Assembly: GCA_025559845.1 (NCBI GenBank)
Contig: CP048470.1
Coordinates: 1,721,001-1,785,000 of the forward strand
Direction of reading: 5' to 3'
DNA length: 64,000 nt
From: Agrobacterium tumefaciens
Lineage (GTDB): Bacteria > Pseudomonadota > Alphaproteobacteria > Rhizobiales > Rhizobiaceae
Numbering within the stretch: the stretch's first letter is position 1; the number at the start of each line of letters is the position of its first letter. The position numbers and the translations under genes were made by a program. Below are positions 35,317 through 46,822 of the stretch, in pieces. The notes under the pieces are model-generated. The model was not told the DNA's origin. It was given only the letters and a program-made list of their open reading frames with translations, and searched no databases.

Positions 35317-36237
35317 TCAGTGCATATCGGGGAACAGCGTGCGCAGTTCCAGTATGATATCAATGAAATGTTGTTCGGCGCGTGAATAGGTGCATTCGGG
35401 GTGCGTGACCAGAAATACGTCGGCACCGAGTGGGTAGCCTTTTATTTCCAGGGGCCACAACAGGCCGTTGTTTACTTCATCATGCACGGCGGTCAATGGC
35501 AGTATGCCGATACCCAGACCCGCCACGATCATGCGCCGCACTTCTTCCAGGTTAGGGCTTTGCCCGCTGATCCGCTCACCGAGGCCAAGGCTTTCGCTGA
35601 GGACCGACATTGGTTCAAGCCCCGACCCTTCAGTCGCACAGGTGAACGAAACGAAAGATTCTTGCCGCAACTCCCGTCTCTCCACCTCTTTGCGCCCAAA
35701 GAAGGGATGCTCCGCGCCACAATAGACGCTGAATTCTTCTCGAAACAGAAGCTGGCAATTCAGGCTGAACACGGGGCGGGACAGCAAACACAGGCCGATA
35801 CCACACTTTTCAGTCTGGACGCGCCTGATGGTATCCTGACTGTTCTGAACCTCGATAACCCAGGTTACAGACGGATATCGCTGATGATAAAGCCGCAAAG
35901 CTTCATTGACGAGTGGCGATTCCAGATTGGAGATGATCTGGAGGCGGACTTCACCAAATTCTTCAATGGTCTTTTCCTGCGTCAGCTGGCCGATCCGCTC
36001 AACTGATCTGAAAATCTCGTTACATTCCTCATAGATTCTCTGGCCGCGTGCGGTCAGCTCAAATCGACGGCTTCCCCGCAAAACAAGCTGACAGGACAAC
36101 TGCTCTTCCAATCGCTGAAGGGCCTGGCTGACCGATGGTTGGCTCATATTGAGACGAGTTGCAGCTCGCGTAATACTTCGTTCTTCGGCAATCATGAAGA
36201 AGGACCGAAGGAGATTGAGATTCAGATCTGTCGACAT
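35317..36237 (-). CDS. LysR-family transcriptional regulator
   Basis: 306 residues: N-terminal helix-turn-helix (MIAEERSITRAATRLNMSQPS, ~15-35) and effector-binding domain from about residue 92 (GEVRLQIISNLESPLVNEAL). It lies between two functional blocks: its 3' end converges with the amidohydrolase gene, and its 5' end is divergent, by 229 nt, from the aspartate:alanine antiporter gene. Divergence makes the antiporter/decarboxylase pair the more usual target for a LysR protein, but regulation of the TRAP cluster is also possible. Confidence 0.92.
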   Translation of the reverse strand: MSTDLNLNLLRSFFMIAEERSITRAATRLNMSQPSVSQALQRLEEQLSCQLVLRGSRRFELTARGQRIYEECNEIFRSVERIGQLTQEKTIEEFGEVRLQIISNLESPLVNEALRLYHQRYPSVTWVIEVQNSQDTIRRVQTEKCGIGLCLLSRPVFSLNCQLLFREEFSVYCGAEHPFFGRKEVERRELRQESFVSFTCATEGSGLEPMSVLSESLGLGERISGQSPNLEEVRRMIVAGLGIGILPLTAVHDEVNNGLLWPLEIKGYPLGADVFLVTHPECTYSRAEQHFIDIILELRTLFPDMH

Positions 36238-36466
36238 TGATAAAGTTTAGCGGCGAACATTGCTGCCAGCAATCCAGAACTCGTGACGGCGGTGACTGTT
36301 TTCTGATCCGAAGACCCTCGCGAGAGGTAAGCCTTCGTTCACAAACTTAAGCGAACCATCCATCAGGAGTTGATTAAGCGGAATTCTGGACTAGTATTAC
36401 GGGAGTTTTTTGAAGGCAATGCAGCATACGCAGTAGGTTCCACTCTCATTCGAGCGCAGGAATTTC

Positions 36467-38152
36467 ATGAGTTATTTGCAAAGTATCTTTCAGCAATCCC
36501 CTGAAATCGCTTTATTTTTGGCTCTTGCCGGCGGTTACTGGATCGGGAAATTCCAATTCGGAAAATTCTCCCTTGGCGGTGTCGCCGGTTCTCTCCTCGT
36601 TGCAGTCGCAATCAGTCAGATCGGCATCACGATCGACAACGGCATCAAGGCTGTGCTGTTTGCACTCTTCATCTATGCCGTTGGTTTTGAAAGCGGTCCG
36701 CAGTTCTTCCGTTCGCTCGGACGGAAATCCATTCGCGAGATCATCATGGCGGCGGTCATGGCTGTCAGCGGGCTTGTCACGGTCGTCGTGCTGGCCAAGA
36801 TGTTCTCTCTCGACAAAGGCTTGGCTGCGGGTATCGCGTCCGGCAGCCTCACCCAATCGGCCATCATCGGCACGGCAAGTTCGGCGATAGGAAAGCTGGG
36901 TTTGCCGGCTGATCAGACACAAGCCCTGCAAGCCAACGTTGCCGTCGGTTATGCCGTGACCTACATTTTCGGCTCTTTTGGCGCGATCCTGGTGTGTGTC
37001 AATATTCTTCCCTGGTTCATGCGCCGCGGCATCCGCGACGATGCCGTGAAGGCACAGGCCGAAATGCTGGCTGGTGCGCAAGTCTATGGCCCCGGAGAGA
37101 GCGCTGCTTTGCCCGAACTCGTCGGTCGTTTGTTCGAGGTGCAGGCGGCTGCCGGGCGTACGGTTGCGGATATTGAGGCGCAGGCTTCAGCAGGTCCTGT
37201 CGCCATCGAAAAAATCAAACGCAACGGCAAGATCCTCGGTTTCAATCCGGAGTTTGCCTTGGAGCAAGGCGACATCTTACTCGTTGTCGGACGCCGCTCC
37301 GGGATCATCGGTCTTGACGAGGCGATTGGTCCCGAACTGGAAACTTCCGACGGTATGGAAATGGTGGTCGCGACACGCGACGTCGTCGTCACCGCTTCTG
37401 AATTCGCTGGACAAACGGTTGCCCAGATTGTTGAGGCAACGCGCGACTTGCGGCACGGCGTCTTCGTCCTTTCGCTGAAGCGTGGCGGCAACGCTGTGAC
37501 ACTTGGCGCCGACACGCGCATTGAAGCTGGCGACGTCGTCACGGTCTACGGTTTGCAGGAAGACCTCCAGCGTATTGCCAAACGTGTCGGCCCGGTTCTT
37601 GTGCCAAGCGACAAGACCGATTTCGTTTTCCACGGTTTCGGCATTGTCGTGGGTTTGCTGGTCGGCCTTCTGGTTCTGCGCATTGGTTCCATTCCCTTGA
37701 CGCTTGGCAGTGGCGGCGGTGCGCTTCTCGCAGGCCTTGCTTTTGGTTGGTATCGCAGCCGCAACATGACGCTTGGTAACATGCCAACAGGGGCATCGAC
37801 GCTTTTGCGCGATCTCGGTCTGGCCGGTTTTGTTGCGGTGGTGGGATTGCAGTCTGGACAGCAGGCTGTCCACACCATCATGGACAGCGGTCTCTCAATC
37901 TTCCTTGTCGGTGTCGCCGTTACCATCATTCCTATGTTGATAACCATGGCAGTCGGCCGATACCTGTTGCACTACGACAATGTTGCAATCTTTGCCGGAG
38001 CGCTTTCCGGGTCGCGCAGCGCCAATCCGGCTTTCGGTGAGGTGCTTGATAAGGCCGGAAACTCTGTTCCAACGACGCCTTTTGCCATCACTTACGCTCT
38101 TGCCAACGTGTTCCTCACCCTGTTGGGGCCGCTTGTCGTCGCCCTCGTCTGA
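36467..38152 (+). CDS. aspT: Aspartate:alanine exchanger (AAEx/AspT family)
   Basis: Electrogenic antiporter of 561 residues that imports aspartate and exports alanine. Two hydrophobic halves, each with about five helices (residues ~1-185 and ~385-561), surround a cytoplasmic portion with two TrkA-C (RCK_C) domains. Family motifs are GSLTQSAIIGTASSAI in the first half and GALSGSRSANPAFGEV in the second. Directly downstream is the aspartate 4-decarboxylase gene, the known partner: decarboxylation consumes a proton and the exchange moves net charge, generating proton-motive force and acid resistance. Identification rests on both motifs and neighbour. Confidence 0.92.
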   Translation: MSYLQSIFQQSPEIALFLALAGGYWIGKFQFGKFSLGGVAGSLLVAVAISQIGITIDNGIKAVLFALFIYAVGFESGPQFFRSLGRKSIREIIMAAVMAVSGLVTVVVLAKMFSLDKGLAAGIASGSLTQSAIIGTASSAIGKLGLPADQTQALQANVAVGYAVTYIFGSFGAILVCVNILPWFMRRGIRDDAVKAQAEMLAGAQVYGPGESAALPELVGRLFEVQAAAGRTVADIEAQASAGPVAIEKIKRNGKILGFNPEFALEQGDILLVVGRRSGIIGLDEAIGPELETSDGMEMVVATRDVVVTASEFAGQTVAQIVEATRDLRHGVFVLSLKRGGNAVTLGADTRIEAGDVVTVYGLQEDLQRIAKRVGPVLVPSDKTDFVFHGFGIVVGLLVGLLVLRIGSIPLTLGSGGGALLAGLAFGWYRSRNMTLGNMPTGASTLLRDLGLAGFVAVVGLQSGQQAVHTIMDSGLSIFLVGVAVTIIPMLITMAVGRYLLHYDNVAIFAGALSGSRSANPAFGEVLDKAGNSVPTTPFAITYALANVFLTLLGPLVVALV

Positions 38153-38165
38153 CCCAAAGCCATAA

Positions 38166-39770
<1,605 letters not shown>

Positions 39771-39898
39771 CGATCGACAACGATTTTCCCGTTCAGGTCT
39801 GTCACTTTAGTCCAACGAAGCGGGTGTAGAAAATGATGTCGGCTGAGATCGGTCGGCATGTTCATTCCTATACATCGCTCAAGCTGCCAGGAGGTTGC

Positions 39899-40564
39899 AT
39901 GGAAGCCAAGGACATCATGTCGACGGATATTGCGACAATTTCGGTCGACGGCAGTATCCGTCACGCGATCGATATCATGGCAACCAAGAAAATATCCGGC
40001 TTGCCGGTGGTCACCGGGGAGGGCGAGGTTGTCGGAATGCTAACAGAAGGCGATCTGATGCGGCGAGCCGAATTGGGCGGTGGTCGCGGAACCGACCCTT
40101 CTTTACCTGTCGATTTTCAGCTCTATGTTCAAGGAAATAGCTGGCGTGTTCGCGACCTGATGTCCGACAGCCTGATCACTGTAAATGAAGAGACCCCTCT
40201 GGCGAGGGTTGCCGAAATCATGGCGACGATGGGCGTAAAACGCCTGCCCGTGATGAACGAACGCCGTATGGTTGGAATTGTCAGCCGCTCCGACGTCCTA
40301 AAAGCAATGCTGCATGCACCGTTGGACAAGATTGCCCCTGGTGATGACGCGATCGCGATAGCGGCGGCGGCTCGTCTTTCGGCCGATCTTGGTATTCCCA
40401 GGCAGCAGGTTGCAGTTTCGGTGTCATCGGGAATCGTCACCGCAACCGGGACTGTGAAAAGCGACGTCGAGCGACGGGCGATCCGCGTCGTCGTCGAAAG
40501 CCTCGGTGGCGTGGAGGGATATCACGACCAGCTCTCTTTGGAAGGTGAAGCAAAATCGGCGTAG
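39899..40564 (+). CDS. CBS-domain pair plus BON domain protein
   Basis: 221 residues. Two CBS motifs (KDIMSTDIATISVDGSIRHA; VRDLMSDSLITVNEETPLAR) form an adenosyl-nucleotide sensing module. The C-terminal ~80 residues match a BON domain (GIVTATGTVKSDVERRAIRVVVESLGGV, starting near 180). The start is ATG 39899 with AGGAGG upstream. It lies between the aspartate-alanine cycle and the phosphoketolase genes, which suggests energy-state sensing for this block, though no direct link is shown. Confidence 0.88.
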   Translation: MEAKDIMSTDIATISVDGSIRHAIDIMATKKISGLPVVTGEGEVVGMLTEGDLMRRAELGGGRGTDPSLPVDFQLYVQGNSWRVRDLMSDSLITVNEETPLARVAEIMATMGVKRLPVMNERRMVGIVSRSDVLKAMLHAPLDKIAPGDDAIAIAAAARLSADLGIPRQQVAVSVSSGIVTATGTVKSDVERRAIRVVVESLGGVEGYHDQLSLEGEAKSA

Positions 40565-40608
40565 CCCGATTTCGGGTCGACGGAAAATAGTGTTGTAAGG
40601 AGTGATGG

Positions 40609-41115
40609 ATGAACATGCAGGAGAAGACGATATCCGCTGCTTCCTCCATCAAATGGCATTCTATAACCCCGGCTGCCGCACTATCAAGCGTTGCGTCGAC
40701 CGATGAGGGGCTGGCAAACGAGGACGTTGTCAAGCGGCGCAATGCCCTTGGTCGCAACGAATTGCGGTCGGCTCCCCCAACATCCGCCATCACACGCTTT
40801 CTAAGGCAGCTCAACAACACCCTGATCTACTTCCTGATTGCCGCAGCCATTGCTGCGGTCTTCCTAAGCCATGTTGTCGACGCGATCGTGATAATCGCCG
40901 TTGTTGTCGTGAATTCCATCGTCGGATTTTTTGGGCTGGTCATTCTGCAACTGGCGATGACGTATCTGCCCGCTCTGCAAGCTGGCCTTGGCACGGAGGC
41001 CCTTTCTTTCAGCAATCTCATTGTGGTGGTGCTGGTCGGCGTCTTCCTGATGACCGTTCTAGAGTTCGAGAAGGCAATCATGCGGAGGCTTGGGCTGCTG
41101 CGTCAGGAGATTTGA
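40609..41115 (+). pseudogene. Internally deleted P-type cation ATPase (N- and C-terminal pieces joined in frame)
   Basis: Open frame of 168 residues. Residues ~15-107 match the start of an MgtA/PMR1-like P-type ATPase: cation-ATPase N-terminal domain (WHSITPAAALSSVAST.. RRNALGRNELR) and first membrane hairpin (NNTLIYFLIAAAIAAVFL.. VVVVNSIVGFF). From about residue 108 it jumps to a C-terminal membrane segment (LQLAMTYLPALQAGLGTEALSF). The actuator, phosphorylation (DKTGT) and nucleotide domains, roughly 700 residues, are missing, so it cannot pump. The frame and a GTAAGGAGTG ribosome-binding site persist, so a small membrane protein may still be made. Confidence 0.8.
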
Positions 41116-41172
41116 TCGGATTTGTCCACGCCAAGGCATTGGCTGCCGTGTTTAAACTGGAGATGTATCGGA

Positions 41173-43533
41173 ATGCTGGATCATAACGAACTGTCGCTCA
41201 TCGACCGTTATTGGAGCGCTGCAAATTATCTTTCCGTCGGCCAGATCTATTTGATGGACAACCCGTTGCTGCGCGAACCGCTCAAACCGGAGCACATCAA
41301 GCCGCGCCTTCTCGGCCATTGGGGTACAACACCCGGTCTGAATTTCATCTATGTCCATCTCAATCGTATCATTCGTGAGAGAAATTCCGACGTCATCTAT
41401 GTCTGCGGCCCCGGCCACGGTGGCCCAGGAATGGTTGCCAATACCTATCTCGAGGGCACCTATTCGGAGGTCTATCCTGATATAAGCGAGGATCAGGCGG
41501 GTCTCGCCAAGCTCTTCAAGCAGTTTTCCTTTCCGGGCGGAATTCCAAGCCACGTCGCACCAGAAACCCCGGGCTCCATTCACGAAGGTGGTGAACTTGG
41601 TTATGCGTTGGTGCACGCTTACGGTGCAGCACTTGATAATCCCGATCTCGTTGTCGCCTGCGTTGTGGGTGATGGCGAGGCCGAAACCGGCCCACTCGCG
41701 GCAAGCTGGTTGTCTAGCAAGTTCATCAACCCGGTCCGTGATGGCACCGTTCTGCCAATTCTCCATCTGAATGGATACAAGATTGCCAACCCGACCGTGC
41801 TTGGGCGTATGGATGATGGGGACGTGCGGTCGCTTTTCCTCGGTTACGGTTACGAGCCGATTTTCGTCGAAGGGTCTGACCCCGCTCTTATGCATCAGGC
41901 GATGGCGGCCGCATTTGACCGTTGCTTCGACATGATTGCCGAGATCAAACAGGCGGCAGCTGCCGGAACCTTGGTCGGCAGCCCGCGTTGGCCGATGATC
42001 ATTCTGCGCAGCCCAAAAGGATGGACAGGGCCTGCGGAAGTCGACGGTAAAAAGGTTGAAGGTTTCTGGCGGGCACATCAGGTTCCGGTGTCGAATTGCC
42101 GGTCTGACGACGCTCACCGTGAAATTCTGCTCGACTGGCTGAAGCGCTATCGCCCTGATGATCTGTTCGACGAAAGCGGAAGGCTGAAGCCGGAACTGCG
42201 CGCCATCGCGCCCACTGGGCAGAAGCGTATGAGTGCCAACCCGCATGCAAACGGCGGTATTCTGCGGAAGGAACTCGTGCTTCCCGCCATCGCCGATCAT
42301 GCTATTGCCGTTGATGTGGGCGAGCGGGGCGCCCTGATGGTGCAGACGACCGAGATTCTCGGCCGTTATCTTCGCGATGTCCTGGCCCTCAACGACAAGG
42401 ATGCGAACTTCCGGATTTTTGGTCCGGATGAAACGGAATCGAACAGACTGGGTGCCGTATTCGATAACACCGATCGTGTATGGATGGAAAAGATCGAACC
42501 CTACGACGTTCATCTGGCTCGTGATGGCCGGGTTATGGAGGTTCTCAGCGAGCATCTATGCCAGGGTTGGCTGGAAGGTTACCTGCTCACCGGGCGTCAT
42601 GGCTTCTTCTCCTGCTATGAGGCTTTCATCCACATCGTCGATTCCATGTTCAACCAGCATGCCAAATGGTTGAAGGTGACCCGCGAGCTGGAATGGCGAA
42701 AACCGATCTCGTCACTCAACTACCTGTTGACCTCCCACGTCTGGCGCCAGGATCACAATGGGTTCAGCCACCAGGACCCCGGGTTTGTCGACCTTGTCGC
42801 CAACAAGAAAGCGGATATCGTCCGTATTTATCTGCCCCCGGATGCCAACACGCTCCTTTGGGTGGGGCACCATATTCTCGGAACCTATGACCGGATCAAT
42901 GTTGTCGTCGCCGGGAAACAGCCTGAACCACAATGGTTGACGATGAACGAGGCTGTCGCGCATTGCGAAGCAGGCATGGGGACGTGGGATTGGGCGGGCA
43001 CCCATACGGACATGCAGCCAGACGTCGTTATGGCCTGCGCTGGAGACGTTCCAACCATGGAGACAATGGCGGCGGTTATGTTGCTTCGTGAGGCGATCCC
43101 TGATTTGCGTGTCCGCGTGGTCAATGTCGTCGATCTCATGTGCCTGCAATCCAAGGAGCATCATCCGCATGGATTTTCTGATGCGGATTTCGATGCATTG
43201 TTCACAACGGATCGGCCGGTAATCTTTGCTTATCACGGCTACCCATATCTCATTCACAGGCTCACCTATAAACGGACGAACCACCGCAACATCCATGTCC
43301 GTGGCTTCATCGAGGAGGGGACGACAACGACACCGTTCGACATGACTGTGCTGAACCAGCTCGACCGTTTCCATCTCGCTCTCGAGGCAATTGCAAGGGT
43401 GCCAGGCCTGAAGGATACGGCTGCCCCGACGGTCGCCGTACTGGAAGCCAAAATCGCCCAGCACCATGCCTATGTCAGGGAGTATGGCGAGGACATGCCG
43501 GAGATCGTCAGCTGGAAATGGCAGTCACAATAG
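41173..43533 (+). CDS. xfp: Xylulose-5-phosphate/fructose-6-phosphate phosphoketolase
   Basis: Thiamine-diphosphate enzyme of 786 residues that splits xylulose 5-phosphate or fructose 6-phosphate with phosphate to acetyl phosphate plus glyceraldehyde 3-phosphate or erythrose 4-phosphate. Family markers: YWRAANYL-like start ([16 protein letters not shown]), [32 protein letters not shown], thiamine motif [14 protein letters not shown] and [13 protein letters not shown] 41173 is chosen because it matches the usual family N-terminus; the longer reading would overlap the preceding gene region. Acetate kinase follows, so acetyl phosphate can be turned to ATP. Confidence 0.95.
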   Translation: MLDHNELSLIDRYWSAANYLSVGQIYLMDNPLLREPLKPEHIKPRLLGHWGTTPGLNFIYVHLNRIIRERNSDVIYVCGPGHGGPGMVANTYLEGTYSEVYPDISEDQAGLAKLFKQFSFPGGIPSHVAPETPGSIHEGGELGYALVHAYGAALDNPDLVVACVVGDGEAETGPLAASWLSSKFINPVRDGTVLPILHLNGYKIANPTVLGRMDDGDVRSLFLGYGYEPIFVEGSDPALMHQAMAAAFDRCFDMIAEIKQAAAAGTLVGSPRWPMIILRSPKGWTGPAEVDGKKVEGFWRAHQVPVSNCRSDDAHREILLDWLKRYRPDDLFDESGRLKPELRAIAPTGQKRMSANPHANGGILRKELVLPAIADHAIAVDVGERGALMVQTTEILGRYLRDVLALNDKDANFRIFGPDETESNRLGAVFDNTDRVWMEKIEPYDVHLARDGRVMEVLSEHLCQGWLEGYLLTGRHGFFSCYEAFIHIVDSMFNQHAKWLKVTRELEWRKPISSLNYLLTSHVWRQDHNGFSHQDPGFVDLVANKKADIVRIYLPPDANTLLWVGHHILGTYDRINVVVAGKQPEPQWLTMNEAVAHCEAGMGTWDWAGTHTDMQPDVVMACAGDVPTMETMAAVMLLREAIPDLRVRVVNVVDLMCLQSKEHHPHGFSDADFDALFTTDRPVIFAYHGYPYLIHRLTYKRTNHRNIHVRGFIEEGTTTTPFDMTVLNQLDRFHLALEAIARVPGLKDTAAPTVAVLEAKIAQHHAYVREYGEDMPEIVSWKWQSQ

Positions 43534-43545
43534 ACCGAAACATCA

Positions 43546-43613
43546 GGCGAGAAGAGTTGCGAGGTGCCGTCGTCCGGTCGGCAATCCCTCGTGTGGCTCT
43601 TCTCTCACTCGCC
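43546..43613 (+). promoter_or_regulatory. Long imperfect hairpin between phosphoketolase and acetate kinase genes
   Basis: Nested pairings over 68 nt: GGCGAG (43546-43551) with CTCGCC (43608-43613), AAGAG with CTCTT, GCGAGG (43559-43564) with CCTCGT (43587-43592) and TGCCG (43565-43569) with CGGCA (43579-43583), closing on a 9-nt loop with small bulges. No T tract follows. It may process or attenuate the xfp-ackA transcript. Confidence 0.5.
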
Positions 43614-43687
43614 CCTGATCGGTTACCGCGGCAAGTGTCGAGTGGCGCATCATTGCCTGGCTGAAAGACGTAAAAAGGGGTTATCGG

Positions 43688-44800
43688 ATGATCGATATTC
43701 TGCTCGTTTTGAACACCGGTTCCTCCAGCCTGAAATTCGAGGTTTTCGGCTATGAAAACCTCGACAAACTGGCAAAAGGCAAGGTTGCCGGCATCGGAAC
43801 AGATGCGAGGCTGATAGCGACAATCGAAACGACGGGCACGCATATCGATCGTTCTCTTGATGCCCATGACCATGTTGCCGCGATGGGCGCTTTGATGGAT
43901 CTGATCGACCGTTTCGACGATGGTTGGCATATGGTCGCAGCAGTGCACCGTATCGTGCATGGTGGTCCAGACCTTGTCGATCCGGTCATCGTGACACCGC
44001 AGGTCAGAAAGCAGCTGGAAGCGCTGGTGCCCTTGGCGCCTCTTCATCAGCCCTACAATTTGGCGGGCATCGATGCGTCCGACCGCCTGGCAGATGCACC
44101 AGATATTGCGTGTTTCGACACCGCGTTTCACACCGGCCAGAACGCACTCTTCCGAACATTTGCAGTGGAGGAGGATCTGCGGAGCAAAGGTATTCGCCGG
44201 TATGGTTTCCATGGCATTTCCTATGACTGGATCTCCCGGGTGCTGGCGAAGGAGCATCCGGACCTCGCAAGCGGAAAGGTCGTCGTTGGTCATCTCGGTA
44301 ATGGAGCAAGTCTTTGCGCGCTCTCGAACGGTAGGAGCATCGACACGACGATGGGGATGACGGCTCTCGATGGTTTGCCGATGGGCAGCCGCCCCGGCGC
44401 CATTGATGCCGGAGCGGTGACTTATATGCTGCGCGCACTTGGAATGCCGGTCGAGAAGGTCGAGGAGGCACTTTACGAACGCTCCGGTTTGAAGGGATTG
44501 TCGGGCGTCAGCAGCGACGTGAAAACGCTGATGGAAAGCGATGATCCGCAAGCGCAGTTCACACTCGACTATCTCGCACTCAAGGTCGCGCAATACACGG
44601 CGATGATGGCCGTTTCGATGGGCGGCATCGATGCGCTGGTCTTTACAGGTGGGGTCGGGGAAAATGCCACTTCTGTTCGCGATGCGGTTCTGGCCCGGCT
44701 TGCTTTTCTGCAGCCTTTCAAAACGCTCATCATCCCCGCAAACGAGGAAAGAATGATGGCGATTTATGCCAAGGAGCTGTTGGAGAAACGCCAGTCTTAA
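43688..44800 (+). CDS. ackA: Acetate kinase
   Basis: Converts acetyl phosphate and ADP to acetate and ATP. At 370 residues it is slightly shorter than the usual ~400. ASKHA-fold motifs are visible: VLNTGSSSLKFEV, AVHRIVHGG, RYGFHGISYDW, VGHLGNGASLCAL, LDGLPMGSRPG and FTGGVGENA. It is the second gene of the phosphoketolase pair, after a 154-nt gap that contains a structured hairpin. Together they provide ATP from pentose or hexose phosphates without the lower glycolytic steps, useful at low oxygen or under stress. Confidence 0.94.
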   Translation: MIDILLVLNTGSSSLKFEVFGYENLDKLAKGKVAGIGTDARLIATIETTGTHIDRSLDAHDHVAAMGALMDLIDRFDDGWHMVAAVHRIVHGGPDLVDPVIVTPQVRKQLEALVPLAPLHQPYNLAGIDASDRLADAPDIACFDTAFHTGQNALFRTFAVEEDLRSKGIRRYGFHGISYDWISRVLAKEHPDLASGKVVVGHLGNGASLCALSNGRSIDTTMGMTALDGLPMGSRPGAIDAGAVTYMLRALGMPVEKVEEALYERSGLKGLSGVSSDVKTLMESDDPQAQFTLDYLALKVAQYTAMMAVSMGGIDALVFTGGVGENATSVRDAVLARLAFLQPFKTLIIPANEERMMAIYAKELLEKRQS

Positions 44801-44830
44801 TCGCTAACCCCTGTATCCTCCCCCTAGGTC

Positions 44831-46708
44831 TCACAGGCGGATTTTAGGTCGCCTGACCAGACGTCTCAGCATGTTGCGCTTTTTGTGGGACCGAAGAAGA
44901 TCGATATCGCTGACCAGTTTGGCGCCGCCCTCGCGGCGCTCAAGGGTGATCTTTCGGCTGTGAAAAGCCTCGAGTTCGGCTCTGTGGGCGACACTGAGGA
45001 TGGTGGAATCGGGCAGCTCGTCGATCAGACGCTCCATGATCTTGTCCTGGCTCTTGTCATCGAGTGCCGAGGTTGCTTCGTCGAGTACGACGATATCGGG
45101 TCTGTGAAGCAGGAGACGTGCAAACGCCAGCCTCTGTTTCTCTCCGCCTGACAGCGTCTGGTCCCAGGGGGCATCTTCTTCGATCTTCTCCGCCAGGTGG
45201 CCAAGTCCGACCTTTTCGAGCGCTGTCTTGACCTCGTCGGGCGACCAGTCGTCCGATGCACCCGGGTAGGTGACGGCGCGCCCCAAAGTACCGAGCGGGA
45301 TGTAGGGCCGTTGCGGCAACATGAAAAGGCGCTTGTCTGGATGCAGGTCGACACTACCGCCGCCCCACGGCCAGAGGCCTGCGATTGTCCGCACAAGCGT
45401 GCTCTTGCCTGATCCGGACTCCCCGGAAACCAGCACGCGCTCGCCTTGTTTAATTTCCACCTCCGTTTCCGTCAGCACAGCAGTGCCATCGTTTAGCGAG
45501 ACCGAAAGATCGTTCAGGCTGAGGATTGCTTCGCCCTCAATCTTGCCGTGCTTGACGCGGCCGACCGCATCACTTTTCTCAGTCTGCTCAAGGCCGTCGA
45601 GTGAAACCATGAGAGATGCGACGCGTCGTGCGCAGGCATTCCAGTCGGCGAGCCGCGGGTAATTGTCGACCAGCCACCCAAATGCGCCCTGGACGATCGC
45701 GAAGGCAGATGCGGCCTGCATCACCTGGCCCAGCGACATGCTGCCATCCAGAAATTTCGGTGCACAAAGCAGGACGGGAACGACAGGGGCAAAGAGGCTC
45801 GATACCTGTGACACCAGCGTCGTGCGCATATATTGCCGCGCCAAACGAGCCCATTGGTGCAAAGCTGCTGAAAACGTCTTGTTGAGGTCGTTGCGTTCTT
45901 CTTCCTCTCCGCCGAGCAAGGCAATGCTCTCGCCGTTTTCACGTACACGCGTTAGCGTGTAGCGAAACTCCGCCTCAGCCTGGTTCTTGAGCTCCGAAAT
46001 ACGGACAAAATTTCGCCCGATGACAACCATCGATGTGGACGTGATCGTTGCGTACAGCAGGGCCGTGATAACAAGGAAACCGGGGACGGTGAAACTCGTT
46101 CCTGCAATGGTGAATGTCAGAGATCCGCCAATTGTCCAGAGAACGACGATGAATGTGGAGGCCGACAGAAAGGCGGAGGTAACACCGGCAACAAAGTCGA
46201 CCGGTGCTTCCGTTGCGATGCGCAAATCCTCAGAGATGCGTGCCTCCGGATTTTTGTGGTCGCCACCGATCAGGTTCAATTGGTAATAGCGACCGTTGGC
46301 AAGCCAGCGGGCGATGATGTCCGTCGTCAGCCATTTGCGCCAGCGACGTTGTATGATCATGCGGAAAAACACCTGGATCACCACAAGCGACATGCTGCCG
46401 ATCACCAATGGAATAAAGATCGCGCTGAGGAAATAAACCGTGCTGGCGTCGCGTTGTTCTATCGCGTCGAAAAGATTGCGGTTCCAGACGTTGATACCGT
46501 ACTGGAAAACGACATTGGTGCAGAGGAGTGCAACCAAGCCAATTGAGCAGGGCCACGCGAGCTTTGGTCCACGGCGGCTCCAGAAGCCACGGGCACTACG
46601 CCAGAAGCGCGACAACAGGTATTTTCTACGCGCCCGCTCAGCTTCTTCGGGCGTCAACTCTCGTTCTGTAACTGCATCGTTCGGCGTCTGTGCGGCCTCG
46701 GTGTTCAT
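44831..46708 (-). CDS. ABC transporter with fused SbmA/BacA-like membrane domain (YddA family)
   Basis: 625-residue half-transporter: an N-terminal membrane domain of the SbmA/BacA type (about six helices; GGDHKNPEARISEDLRI is the family signature region) and a C-terminal ATPase with Walker A SGESGSGKST, signature LSGGEKQRLAFA and Walker B VVLDEATSALD. Relatives handle vitamin B12, bleomycin or antimicrobial peptides, and in eukaryotes (ABCD group) acyl-CoA or peroxisomal substrates. The direction of transport cannot be told from sequence. It stands alone, convergent with ackA. Confidence 0.9.
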   Translation of the reverse strand: MNTEAAQTPNDAVTERELTPEEAERARRKYLLSRFWRSARGFWSRRGPKLAWPCSIGLVALLCTNVVFQYGINVWNRNLFDAIEQRDASTVYFLSAIFIPLVIGSMSLVVIQVFFRMIIQRRWRKWLTTDIIARWLANGRYYQLNLIGGDHKNPEARISEDLRIATEAPVDFVAGVTSAFLSASTFIVVLWTIGGSLTFTIAGTSFTVPGFLVITALLYATITSTSMVVIGRNFVRISELKNQAEAEFRYTLTRVRENGESIALLGGEEEERNDLNKTFSAALHQWARLARQYMRTTLVSQVSSLFAPVVPVLLCAPKFLDGSMSLGQVMQAASAFAIVQGAFGWLVDNYPRLADWNACARRVASLMVSLDGLEQTEKSDAVGRVKHGKIEGEAILSLNDLSVSLNDGTAVLTETEVEIKQGERVLVSGESGSGKSTLVRTIAGLWPWGGGSVDLHPDKRLFMLPQRPYIPLGTLGRAVTYPGASDDWSPDEVKTALEKVGLGHLAEKIEEDAPWDQTLSGGEKQRLAFARLLLHRPDIVVLDEATSALDDKSQDKIMERLIDELPDSTILSVAHRAELEAFHSRKITLERREGGAKLVSDIDLLRSHKKRNMLRRLVRRPKIRL

Positions 46709-46822
46709 TCTTTCGGTCAGCCTTTGGTATGAGCCTTGATGTCTGCCTGATCAGATCGTGACCTTTCGATTGTTCTCAACATCGGCCTTGCTCAGCCTCG
46801 CCCTGCAAAACGATGAAACTGG

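Noticed and set aside
36347..36380. Direct repeat TTAAGCG (36347 and 36374) upstream of the antiporter gene
   Set aside because: Seven bases repeated at 27-nt spacing in an AT-rich promoter region is near chance. It does not fit the LysR dyad pattern, so it was not listed as an operator.
41152..42555. 467-codon minus-strand open frame inside phosphoketolase
   Set aside because: Shadow of the highly conserved xfp gene; no ribosome site or motif.
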